Part shown: positions 6,683-14,105 of the stretch, in pieces
Layout of the letters: each line of letters starts with the position of its first letter
How positions within the stretch are numbered: position 1 is the stretch's first letter
Source: Natronomonas salinimetallica
GTDB lineage: Archaea > Halobacteriota > Halobacteria > Halobacteriales > Haloarculaceae
DNA length: 35,484 nt
NCBI RefSeq assembly: GCF_013839515.1
Contig: NZ_JACDNQ010000020.1
Span: forward strand, 1 to 35,484
Direction: 5' to 3'
Notes under the pieces: generated by a model
Databases searched by the model: none
What the model was told of the DNA's origin: nothing
The model's input: the letters and a program-made list of their open reading frames with translations, nothing else
Position numbers and translations under genes: made by a program

Positions 6683-9217
6683 ATGACTGACAACCATTCA
6701 CCTCGACCAGAACACGTGACTTCAACCGACACGCCGATGCTGATGCCTGACGGAGGGACTGCTCGCCACCGTGACATCCTTTCCGAATCACAACTCAAGG
6801 AATCGTTTCCGGACTGGCGTGAACAGATCCGGTACAGTGAGCGACTTGACGCTCAGTCAGCTGAGACCGTCGCTCCCGAGAGCGTTCTTCGGGGTCCGCT
6901 CGCGTCACGGCTCGGCCATGATCTGTACTCGCATCAGGCCGAGGCACTGGATCTGCTCGGAGGCGATGAGAACGTGGTCATCACGACGTCAACCTCATCC
7001 GGGAAGACGCTAATCTATCAACTTCAAATCGCACGGAACCACATCGACAACGACGATGCGACCGCACTCTGTCTGTTCCCGACGAAAGCGCTCACGAACG
7101 ACCAAGAGCAAGCACTGAACAATCGCTTGCGCGGTGAGTTAGACCTCGATACCCACATCGGGACGTATGATGGTGACACCAAAGATGAGCGTAAGCGGAC
7201 TGTTCGTGAGAGCGCGAACGTCATCCTCACGAACCCGGCCGGGCTGAACGTCTATCTACCACGTCACAACAAAGATCGCGGGTGGCATCGGTTCTACAGT
7301 AATCTTGAACTCGTGGTGATTGATGAGGGACACGAATACGGCGGGGTCATGGGGACCCACGTTGCGTGGATCTTGCGGCGGCTCCGACGCGTGCTCGCCC
7401 ATTACGGTGCGGACCCGCAGTTCGTGATCACGACTGCGACGATCGGTAATCCGGCTGCTCACGCCTCCACATTGACCGGGGCTGAGTTCAGCGTCGTTAG
7501 TGAGGACGGTTCGCCTCGTGGGAATCGTGATATTGTGTTGTGGGAGCCGCCGCTCGATGAGGAGGCCCTCGAAGGGTATGATGATGGCAGCGGCGACCTT
7601 ATGGAGGGATTTGAACAGGCTCGTCGATCCAGTGCGCGTGAGGCGTCCTCCGTGACGGCGCACTTGGCGGTCAACGGGATCCAGACGCTGCAGTTCACGA
7701 CGGCCCGTCAGGGAACGGAGATTGGCGCAAAACAGACGATAGAGGCGGTCCGCGATCATCCGCGTAATGAGTACATTGACGTCGAGCCATATCACGCGGG
7801 CCTTGGCAAGCGGAAGCGCCGAGCCGTGGAAAACCAGTTGAAAAGTGCTGACCTCGATGCGGTCATCTCGACGAACGCGCTGGAGTTGGGGATTGATATC
7901 GGGTCAGTAGACGCAACGGTGACGGACTCGTATCCGGGGACTAAACAATCTTTCTGGCAACAGATCGGGCGGGCGGGCCGCGGGACGAGCGACGCGCTCT
8001 CAGTCCTTGTCGGAGGAAAAGACGCGATGGATGCCTATATTCTCGATAACCCGGGGTATCTATTCGATGACGACACCGTTGAGGACGCGGTGGTCTCTAT
8101 CGACAACGACCGCGTCTTCGCGGACCACCTGCTCGCGGCGGCCGCAGAGCGCCCACTGACGGCTGAGGATGCGCCGTATCTCGGTGGCGAAGATCGGTTC
8201 CGGGAAATGACTGCCATGTGGCAAGACGCCGGGTTGCTTGAACAGGCAGGAGATCTTGACGCTGGCGGTGTCACCTATGCCGGGGACCGACGTCCCCAGA
8301 GCCGGATCTCGTTGTACGGAACGACGGGTATTGATTACGAGGTGGTCTGTACCAACGGGGAAATTGAACACGACCCGGTCGCTACGGAACGAGCCTACCG
8401 TGACTACCACGAGGGAGCGTTGTTCCTCCATGCGGGCCAACAGTACGAAGTGGCCGAAGTTGACCATAGCCAGCCCCACCCGCGAATTCACGTCGAAGAG
8501 GTAGCTACCACGCACTACACGCAGACGCTGTCGACAAAGCAGGTTCAGAATCTCGACGTCGCAGACCACACTTCACTGGCAGATGGCTATGATATCTACT
8601 TCGGGACAGGGACGGTGCGGATTACCTATGGAAGCTACATGGTCCGTGACTACCGGACGGGTGAACTCATTGACGGACCGCTTCCGACCGAGACACCGCC
8701 GCTTGATTTACAGACCGAACTCCTGTGGGTCTCACTGCCCGAGGACCATCTACAGACGACGATTAATGCTCTTGATGCGCCGCTCTTAGAGCCAACAGAC
8801 CGAGCAGGAGATGATCCACGAGTGCCAATGGAACAGGCCCGGTACACGTACGCCGGTGGGCTCCACGCCGCTGAACACGGGATTATCCAGCTTGCGCCGC
8901 TGGAGCTGATGATCGATAATCACGATATTGGGGGGCTCTCAACGCCGTCACATCCACACGAGACGATCCCTGGGCCGACATGGTTCGTTCATGATGGAAT
9001 CGACGGTGGGATCGGCTTCTCAAAGGCGATATACGAGCACATCGAGACACTGGCTGCTAGGACACATGACCACATTGCGGACTGTGAGTGCGGCCGTCGC
9101 CGAGGGTGTCCGCTCTGTGTAATGAGCGAAGACTGTGGGAACAACAACGACCCGCTCGATACTGCGACCGGGACGATGATCCTCGATGATTTGCTGGCTG
9201 CGTTCGATCCTGACTAA
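6683..9217 (+). CDS. MrfA/YprA-like superfamily 2 helicase with C-terminal DUF1998-type Cys cluster
   Basis: The 844-residue protein has a complete SF2 helicase core: a Q-motif-like DLYSHQAEALDLL, Walker A TTSTSSGKT (101-109), motif Ia LFPTKAL, motif II DEGH (214-217), motif III TTATIGNP, motif V VISTNALELGIDIG and motif VI QIGRAGRG. The C-terminal region carries a Cys cluster (CECG, then CPLC, then a further Cys) near residues 803-822, as in DUF1998 of MrfA, where the metal-binding cysteines are needed for function. It is an ATP-dependent 3'-5' DNA helicase by family. It starts 2 bases after the MrfB-like stop, so translation is probably coupled. Some defence helicases (e.g. DISARM DrmA) also belong near this group, so a defence role is an alternative. 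Confidence 0.85.
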   Translation: MTDNHSPRPEHVTSTDTPMLMPDGGTARHRDILSESQLKESFPDWREQIRYSERLDAQSAETVAPESVLRGPLASRLGHDLYSHQAEALDLLGGDENVVITTSTSSGKTLIYQLQIARNHIDNDDATALCLFPTKALTNDQEQALNNRLRGELDLDTHIGTYDGDTKDERKRTVRESANVILTNPAGLNVYLPRHNKDRGWHRFYSNLELVVIDEGHEYGGVMGTHVAWILRRLRRVLAHYGADPQFVITTATIGNPAAHASTLTGAEFSVVSEDGSPRGNRDIVLWEPPLDEEALEGYDDGSGDLMEGFEQARRSSAREASSVTAHLAVNGIQTLQFTTARQGTEIGAKQTIEAVRDHPRNEYIDVEPYHAGLGKRKRRAVENQLKSADLDAVISTNALELGIDIGSVDATVTDSYPGTKQSFWQQIGRAGRGTSDALSVLVGGKDAMDAYILDNPGYLFDDDTVEDAVVSIDNDRVFADHLLAAAAERPLTAEDAPYLGGEDRFREMTAMWQDAGLLEQAGDLDAGGVTYAGDRRPQSRISLYGTTGIDYEVVCTNGEIEHDPVATERAYRDYHEGALFLHAGQQYEVAEVDHSQPHPRIHVEEVATTHYTQTLSTKQVQNLDVADHTSLADGYDIYFGTGTVRITYGSYMVRDYRTGELIDGPLPTETPPLDLQTELLWVSLPEDHLQTTINALDAPLLEPTDRAGDDPRVPMEQARYTYAGGLHAAEHGIIQLAPLELMIDNHDIGGLSTPSHPHETIPGPTWFVHDGIDGGIGFSKAIYEHIETLAARTHDHIADCECGRRRGCPLCVMSEDCGNNNDPLDTATGTMILDDLLAAFDPD

Positions 9218-9270
9218 TTCTGACCGTCCATCGTCGCTGAAACTTTGAGCGCGGAGCATCGAGATACGGT

Positions 9271-9402
9271 ATGTCACTCACCGAATTTGTTGGTCCGCAA
9301 GCGGTCCGTGACCGGATCAGTGAGACGTTTTCGAACGAGGGGAAGCTAGGCCAGCGCTATTGTAGCAATTCAAATAGTGGATCAATGTCAGCAACGGTGT
9401 AG
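9271..9402 (+). pseudogene. Truncated gene downstream of the MrfAB-like operon
   Basis: An ATG at 9271 opens a frame starting MSLTEFVGPQAVRDRISETF with normal haloarchaeal codon use. The frame runs into the 3' end of the minus-strand exonuclease gene at about 9357 and stops at 9402, so only about 30 native residues seem to survive. It lies 53 bases after the helicase stop, in the position of a third operon gene. The likely explanation is replacement of the rest of the gene by the adjoining DNA; the parent family is not recognised. Confidence 0.45.
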
Positions 9403-10388
9403 TGTCGGAGTAATTCGTGTAGTGCTCGATATTCAGGTGCTGATTCCGACTGCTCTGTGAGTTCTAAATATCGCTGTCCAAAATATGGAATATCTACATT
9501 GTAGACGACTGGGTCGTCCGGATCACCATCGAACCGAGGATGGTCTTTCCGCCATTCTGCGGGGTTAAGGGAGTGTTTGTAGATGTCCCAGTGAGTTTCG
9601 TTGACATCGGCGTTATCTTCGAGACTTCCCCAGGGATCCAAATTGGTCCACTCATGCTCTGTGAAGAGACTCCTCACCCGAGTACCGAGGTCTGGTTCGA
9701 TTTCTGAGAGTCTTTCCGCTCGCCCGACTAAGTGCTGGTGGTCAAAATCTCCTTTGAAAGTAACTAAATGAGACGGCGCATGTGACTCGACGTACTCGCA
9801 GAATTGCTGTAGTAACGCGGCCTCTGATACGTCTGTAGTTCCAGATCGAAAGAGGGTTCGGGACGTCCCTGGGGCTCCCTGGTATGGCGCATAACCAACA
9901 CCGATACAGAGTAATTCAAGGTGGTCTGAATTGTCAAATTCGAATTCTGCTTCTGGGACGGTGGAGATCGTTTCAATGTCGAGTGCAACAACACCTCCTG
10001 TTTGCTCAGTGCTGTCGATTGCTGTGTTGTCTGACTCGTCTTGATCGACAGAGGATGGGGGTGATTCTAGATACGTTACTTGAATGTCACCATAGTTTGA
10101 TCCCACATTGACGTTCCCATTGTAGATGTCTCCAAGCGCATCCTCAAGTAGAATCCACTCGTTCTCTCTAAATTCAAAGGCTGAAAGATCGCCATCCCAT
10201 ATCTTCAGGAGGAACTCTTGACCTTCTATGTCTTGTAATTGGACCTGTGTGTTCCCATCGTCGAAAGTACGATGCTGTAGTACCTGAGCCGCGATGGAGA
10301 TCGGTTCTCCATCAGCGATATCCTCTTTCGTTGTCTGTGGAATGTTCATAAAGGATGCTCTGGTGGCCGTCTTGTATCGCTGATTCAT
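9357..10388 (-). CDS. OB-fold / DEDD exonuclease fusion protein
   Basis: The protein (343 residues from ATG 10388) has two parts. The N-terminal part (ISIAAQVLQHRTFDDGN, then VQLQDIEGQEFLLKIWDG, then WILLEDALGDIYNGN) has the strand pattern of a replication protein A-like OB fold for single-stranded nucleic acid. The C-terminal 200 residues resemble a DEDDy RNase H-like exonuclease: VVALDIET, VTFKGDFDHQHL and HYTVADIDPLFEL supply the acidic residues. It is likely an ssDNA- or RNA-directed 3'-5' exonuclease. The start is uncertain: ATGs at 10415, 10388 and 10349 are in frame. T-rich sequence at about 10397-10410 favours 10388, but the OB fold itself needs only the 10349 start. It is convergent with the truncated gene and overlaps its end. 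Confidence 0.6.
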   Translation of the reverse strand: MNQRYKTATRASFMNIPQTTKEDIADGEPISIAAQVLQHRTFDDGNTQVQLQDIEGQEFLLKIWDGDLSAFEFRENEWILLEDALGDIYNGNVNVGSNYGDIQVTYLESPPSSVDQDESDNTAIDSTEQTGGVVALDIETISTVPEAEFEFDNSDHLELLCIGVGYAPYQGAPGTSRTLFRSGTTDVSEAALLQQFCEYVESHAPSHLVTFKGDFDHQHLVGRAERLSEIEPDLGTRVRSLFTEHEWTNLDPWGSLEDNADVNETHWDIYKHSLNPAEWRKDHPRFDGDPDDPVVYNVDIPYFGQRYLELTEQSESAPEYRALHELLRHYTVADIDPLFELLQ

Positions 10389-10444
10389 AAAGTGAAAGTA
10401 AAAAAGAATACTCATGTCTGGGTATTCCAATCGGTATCTGTTCT

Positions 10445-10664
10445 ATGACTGATTGTCCCTCGGAATCCTCACTGGTGGTGAACGCCACTCAACAGCAGTT
10501 GTCGCAAAGCCCGTTCACTGCTGGGGTCGCAATCGCACCGTCTCAGCGTGAGGAGGCCGAAGGTGGCTACGATATCGCGTTCGACACTGCTCAAATCTGT
10601 TTAGTCGGTTACGTCGCAAAACTGCTGGCACAATTCATAGGGCAGGCTGCCGAGGATTCAAAAT
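10445..10664 (+). pseudogene. Possible gene remnant before the UDG-like gene
   Basis: The frame from ATG 10445 (MTDCPSESSLVVNATQQQL) reads through to 10744, overlapping the next gene in a different frame. The part before 10664 has reasonable composition (GVAIAPSQREEAEGGYDIAF), while the rest does not. It may be the degraded N-terminal part of a haloarchaeal gene, or a chance frame. Function unknown. Confidence 0.2.
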
Positions 10665-11294
10665 ATGGACCGCGAAATGCTCACGGAGATCGCTACACGG
10701 TACCCGTGGGCGAGTTGGGCTGTGTGGGACGACGAATTCCCTGACGGTGACTGCGTTGAGAAGCGCCCCGAGCGCTTGGTCGAATTCGTCCATAATCAGG
10801 CTGAGGTGCTGACTCCCGACATCGTCCTCATGGGGTTGAACCGATCTGGTGACCTCCCAACTCCCTACGCGAACTTCCACGCGCCAACACGGAAGCACTA
10901 CGATTACCGGCTGAAGGAGTTTATCCAAGACAGTGGACTGAATCGGCTCCAAGGGGCGTATATGACCGACCTTGTGGACGAAGTAGATCCGGACAGCCAG
11001 AACGTCAAGGTAAGCGACGACGATGCCGCGGTACTGTTGAAACAGTTGCGCTTGCTTGGAGAGTCCGAGTACCACGTCGTGTGCTTTGGGAACAAGCCGT
11101 TCGACGGGCTGGTTGACTACTTCGATACCGGGGTCACTTCCCGCCCACCTGATCTCAAGCGAGTCACGGTCGAGATTGAGGGACTAACACTCTTCATCTA
11201 CCGTGTCTGGTTCTACGGGCTCTACGGCGCAAACCAGGACAAGGTGGATGTACTCAAGCACCAACTGCAGGAACTGAACGAGCAGATTGCCTGA
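10665..11294 (+). CDS. Possible uracil-DNA glycosylase-superfamily-like protein
   Basis: The 209-residue protein contains DIVLMGLNRSGDLPTPYANF followed by TRKHYDYRLKEFIQDSGLN, GAYMTDLVDEVDP and YHVVCFGNKPFDGL. The order (a G.N loop after a hydrophobic strand, then a Y.TD segment, then a V.CFGN strand) resembles the alpha/beta fold of the UDG superfamily. The classical catalytic motif and the H-P/S-S motif are not evident, so activity is uncertain; a related uncharacterised family is equally possible. A weak TATA-like element lies at about 10633-10640. No partner gene is obvious; the methyltransferase fusion gene follows 64 bases later. Confidence 0.5.
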   Translation: MDREMLTEIATRYPWASWAVWDDEFPDGDCVEKRPERLVEFVHNQAEVLTPDIVLMGLNRSGDLPTPYANFHAPTRKHYDYRLKEFIQDSGLNRLQGAYMTDLVDEVDPDSQNVKVSDDDAAVLLKQLRLLGESEYHVVCFGNKPFDGLVDYFDTGVTSRPPDLKRVTVEIEGLTLFIYRVWFYGLYGANQDKVDVLKHQLQELNEQIA

Positions 11295-11358
11295 ACGGAC
11301 GCGACGATATCGCTTGATGCGGGGAGGTTTCATATGGCTTGAAGTCGCGTGATTTTGT

Positions 11359-12798
11359 ATGTCTACGGACGCTCCATATCCTGAGGTACCTGAACCGGTT
11401 CTGGATCAAATGGTGGAGCTGTTGTTTCAGGATTCGAATCCCTATGGGTTCAAATCGATCCTGTATCCAGGATGTGGGAAAGGAGAGACCATCGACGCAG
11501 TCCAGCGGTATTGTACTCAAAAATCCACGTATGAGATGCCGAAGGGGTATGCTTTTGAGCAAAACAAGGAACTGCTGGAAGAAGCGAAAGAAAGGTTCAG
11601 TGAGGAGTCTGTCGAATTCTATCAGCAAGATTTTCTGAGTAATCTCTCAGAGCTACCGGTAGCAGAGTTTGATTTTATTCTCAGCAATCCCCCAACCGTT
11701 CCTTGGGAGGCATTATCGGCAGAAAAGCGGGCTGACTATGCCCAGCGATTCACGACAATCACTGAAGGCCAGACTACGGTTCCATCTGATTTGATGTTTC
11801 TTGAACAGGCACTTGGCTTACTCGGTACGGATGGTGAGCTTGTGTTCTTGATGCCTGAGACAGATATTGTGGCCGAAAATGGAGAGTTCTTGAACCGGCA
11901 GTTAGGCACACATAACGTCACTGGCGTTGAAACACTGGATCCAGATACTGAGTTCCCTGAAGCTGCGGTTTCACATATTATCGTTGGATTTTCGAACTCG
12001 TCAGTACGGGAAGCGGCCCCGTTACCATTTGACGCAATCGAGCATGAAGCAAAACTCCCAGAGATTTTCGAGATTACTGCTTCGGATTTGATGACATCTC
12101 CGGTGGATACGGTTCCTTATGAGAAGGCTGCGGCAACAGCGTATATTGAGTTGATAAAGAACGACTATGACGCCACAGTTGTTGTGGATAGTGCTGGTAC
12201 ATCTTGTGGATATCTCTCTCGTGCAATGTTGCATACGAGAACCGAAGGGTCGGCTGGTGAGGTTGCAGCAGAGTTTACGCCGGACGTACTTCTTGCACCA
12301 GATACCTCGGTGGAGACGATGCTTTCGAGATTGAATGAGAATCGGTTCCAGTTCATAGGAACGCCTGAGAATATCAGAGGGATACTGACCCGATTCAATC
12401 TCAACAAGATGCGTCTGTACCTGCATTTGTTTACGAAGATTGCCAAACTGGAATACGGACTTAGAGCGGCAATTCGAGAAGTGGATGGATGGGAATCACA
12501 GACTGAGACGACCATCTCAAGCACCGCGAAACGACATCTCGTCCAAGATCAGTTGTCGCTAGCTACTCTCGGAGAACTGATCGATATTGCGGAAGACACC
12601 GGGGCAGCACCGAATCCAGGACTCGACTGTGAATTGGACGATGTTGACGATATTAGGAACGACGTGTCACACTACAACCCATTGGTCTACACAATGGCAT
12701 CTGAATCGTCTGGGCAGCACGAGCGAACTGCCATGCAACTTCATCAGCAGTACGAATTCTTGGACGCCTGCATTACTCAACTTGACACCGAAGAGTAA
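11359..12798 (+). CDS. Methyltransferase-like / CBS pair / HEPN-like fusion protein
   Basis: This 479-residue protein joins three modules. Residues 1-220 form a class I SAM-dependent methyltransferase-like domain: motif I YPGCGKGET (Gly38-Gly42) and motif IV LSNPPTVPW (Asn110-Pro112), as in N6-adenine or N5-glutamine methyltransferases, with Thr in place of the aromatic residue. Residues 250-345 look like a CBS pair (DATVVVDSAGTSCGYLSRA, then LLAPDTSVETMLSRL, then FIGTPENIRGILTRFNLNK), which binds nucleotides in other proteins. Residues 349-479 look like a HEPN domain, with KLEYGLRAAI in the first helix and an R-X4-H motif RNDVSH (Arg433, His438), the signature of HEPN ribonucleases. The CBS-HEPN pair exists elsewhere to my knowledge; the fused methyltransferase is the unusual part. 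A TATA-like TTTCATATG at 11327-11335 fits a leaderless start. Confidence 0.7.
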   Translation: MSTDAPYPEVPEPVLDQMVELLFQDSNPYGFKSILYPGCGKGETIDAVQRYCTQKSTYEMPKGYAFEQNKELLEEAKERFSEESVEFYQQDFLSNLSELPVAEFDFILSNPPTVPWEALSAEKRADYAQRFTTITEGQTTVPSDLMFLEQALGLLGTDGELVFLMPETDIVAENGEFLNRQLGTHNVTGVETLDPDTEFPEAAVSHIIVGFSNSSVREAAPLPFDAIEHEAKLPEIFEITASDLMTSPVDTVPYEKAAATAYIELIKNDYDATVVVDSAGTSCGYLSRAMLHTRTEGSAGEVAAEFTPDVLLAPDTSVETMLSRLNENRFQFIGTPENIRGILTRFNLNKMRLYLHLFTKIAKLEYGLRAAIREVDGWESQTETTISSTAKRHLVQDQLSLATLGELIDIAEDTGAAPNPGLDCELDDVDDIRNDVSHYNPLVYTMASESSGQHERTAMQLHQQYEFLDACITQLDTEE

Positions 12799-12848
12799 CA
12801 AACGGATCCAATCGGGTGCCTTCCGGGAGGAGCTGTGGAGTGCGAGTG

Positions 12849-13160
12849 CTACTGATCGTCCGGGTCGTAGATTTTCCGGATCCACGCCCCTTGTGCGAGT
12901 TTCAGTTGGATTTCTTCGCCGTCATCCCACTGGTTGTCGAAACCGCCGAACACGTAGCCACACCCTTCGTCAAGCGTGATATCGTCGTTGAACACCACGC
13001 AGGGTCGTTCGACATCACCTCGATCGGTGTTGCCGAGCATGACTTTCTGTTGGGGTGTGTGGCTCCGGAGGTCGATGGTGTAGTTGACGAACGCTCTAGT
13101 TTTGACGAATCCGTGTGTGCCGTCGAACTCGTCGATGTGGATGAATGGCGGGCTGCTCAT
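12849..13160 (-). CDS. Small acidic hypothetical protein
   Basis: The 103-residue protein is not recognised. It is acidic and rich in aromatic residues, probably all-beta (FIHIDEFDGTHGFVKTRAF, then CVVFNDDITLDEGCGYVFGG). Its ATG overlaps the stop of the upstream zinc-ribbon gene by four bases (ATGA, 13157-13160), so the two are translationally coupled. Such small coupled genes are typical of haloarchaeal plasmids and proviruses. Confidence 0.55.
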   Translation of the reverse strand: MSSPPFIHIDEFDGTHGFVKTRAFVNYTIDLRSHTPQQKVMLGNTDRGDVERPCVVFNDDITLDEGCGYVFGGFDNQWDDGEEIQLKLAQGAWIRKIYDPDDQ

Positions 13161-13543
13161 CGGTTCTCACCACCGTGAATGACGGTGACCTGCCCACAGG
13201 TTTGGACGGCGGGTTGTGGGTCACCGCAGGATGGACAACGTGTATCGGTGATCGGGTCTATGAGGTCATCGCAGTTGTCGCACATCACGAGGTCGGTTTT
13301 TTGAAGCCGGCCGTCGTTGTGGAGGACGGTTCGCAGCCAGCCGTCGCGGACGAGCAGGAGTGCGTCTGTGGGTTCGTAGAGCCGGGCGTGGCTGCACTCG
13401 GCTGCGGGTGCGTCGACGGGTGTGGCGACGCGCCACGCTTCTTCGATCGGCCTGTTTGCGGGGGTTCGTTCGTGCCACCGGTCGCGGGCGTGTTGTTTGA
13501 TCAGCGGAAGATACGTCTGGTCGAGGTTGGTGTGTACGGACAT
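13157..13543 (-). CDS. Hypothetical protein with C-terminal zinc ribbon
   Basis: The 128-residue product has an N-terminal segment LIKQHARDRWHERTP with two His and two Arg, and a C-terminal treble-Cys ribbon: CDNC at about residues 88-91 and CPSC about 14 residues later, spaced as in zinc ribbons. The H-x3-R-W-x-x-R-T pattern is also seen in small mobile-element proteins of unknown role. It is the first gene of a two-gene operon. A purine-rich GAGAG lies directly before the ATG. The structured region 13584-14020 lies immediately upstream on the same strand, so the operon may be read from, or controlled by, that region. Confidence 0.6.
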   Translation of the reverse strand: MSVHTNLDQTYLPLIKQHARDRWHERTPANRPIEEAWRVATPVDAPAAECSHARLYEPTDALLLVRDGWLRTVLHNDGRLQKTDLVMCDNCDDLIDPITDTRCPSCGDPQPAVQTCGQVTVIHGGENR

Positions 13544-13583
13544 CTCTCGAATGGGTTATGGAGTAGTACATCGCCGTCTGGAA

Positions 13584-14020
13584 GCCAGTGGCTGCGAAGC
13601 AGAGAACACTGAACGCTGACCAGCGTTGCCACTGGCCGCGTCGATATGTGCTATGGTGACTGAGGCCCGACGAAGCAGCACTTCGACGAGGACTGATTCC
13701 TCTCGGCGATGAGCCGAAGGGCCTCTAAGGGGTGTCGCTGGCTAACGACGAGAAACGATGCTTTCGGGCGCGAATTGCGCGCACGGACTAAGATACCCTT
13801 TCGAAGGGGTTCACCTGACAGGCCGAAGCCTATCGGCTATTCCCGTGCGTGATGGTTACGAAGCCCCCTTCGAAGCCAAAGTGGGAATCTGAATAGACCG
13901 ACCTCTTCCGAAGGGGGCTAAATCCTGCGATAATTCACGCGTTAACTGGCAGCCAGGCCGTCTTCCCGCCTTATGGCGGATCCGACGACCGACGACCCTC
14001 AACACGCATATTGTCGCAGG
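13584..14020. ncRNA. Candidate structured RNA or cis element (dense nested inverted repeats)
   Basis: No gene is seen between 13544 and 14105. This stretch holds many exact inverted repeats: GCCAGTGGC/GCCACTGGC (13584-13592 with 13628-13636), enclosing AACGCT-GACC-AGCGTT (13612-13627); CGGC-GATGA-GCCG near 13707; CCCTT-TCG-AAGGG near 13797; AGCCCCCTTCG/CGAAGGGGGCT (13862-13872 with 13909-13919); CCTGCGATAAT/ATTGTCGCAGG (13924-13934 with 14010-14020, one G-U pair), enclosing CTGG-CAG-CCAG and CCGCC-TTAT-GGCGG (13966-13979). This nesting is what a folded RNA would show. The strand is undecided: a TATA-like TTTAAGTA on the minus strand (14024-14031) favours minus. A plasmid or virus origin, or transposon-linked guide RNA, are alternatives. 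Confidence 0.5.
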
Positions 14021-14023
14021 GAA

Positions 14024-14031
14024 TACTTAAA
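14024..14031 (-). promoter_or_regulatory. TATA-like element, minus strand
   Basis: The minus strand reads TTTAAGTA here, close to the haloarchaeal TATA consensus. It would start transcription near 14000, inside the structured region and toward the small operon at 13543-12849. Confidence 0.35.
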
Positions 14032-14105
14032 GAATAATTAGTAGTGAGAATACTAGCTCTGTATATAATGTCTGAAATACATATATCGGCAGGAAATGAG
14101 GGGTA

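Noticed and set aside
7256-8569. Two long minus-strand frames inside the helicase gene
   Set aside because: They are antisense to a gene with all helicase motifs and have non-acidic composition.
4977-9217. DISARM system
   Set aside because: The helicase has a DUF1998-like tail, but no adjoining DrmB or DrmC was found; the exonuclease partner fits MrfB better. The PLD protein lies 20 kb away.
13584-14020. tRNA, RNase P or group I/II intron
   Set aside because: No anticodon or T-arm, no RNase P core sequence and no intron core motif could be recognised by eye.
13584-14020. CRISPR array
   Set aside because: The repeats are inverted and all different; no regular direct repeat with spacers is present.
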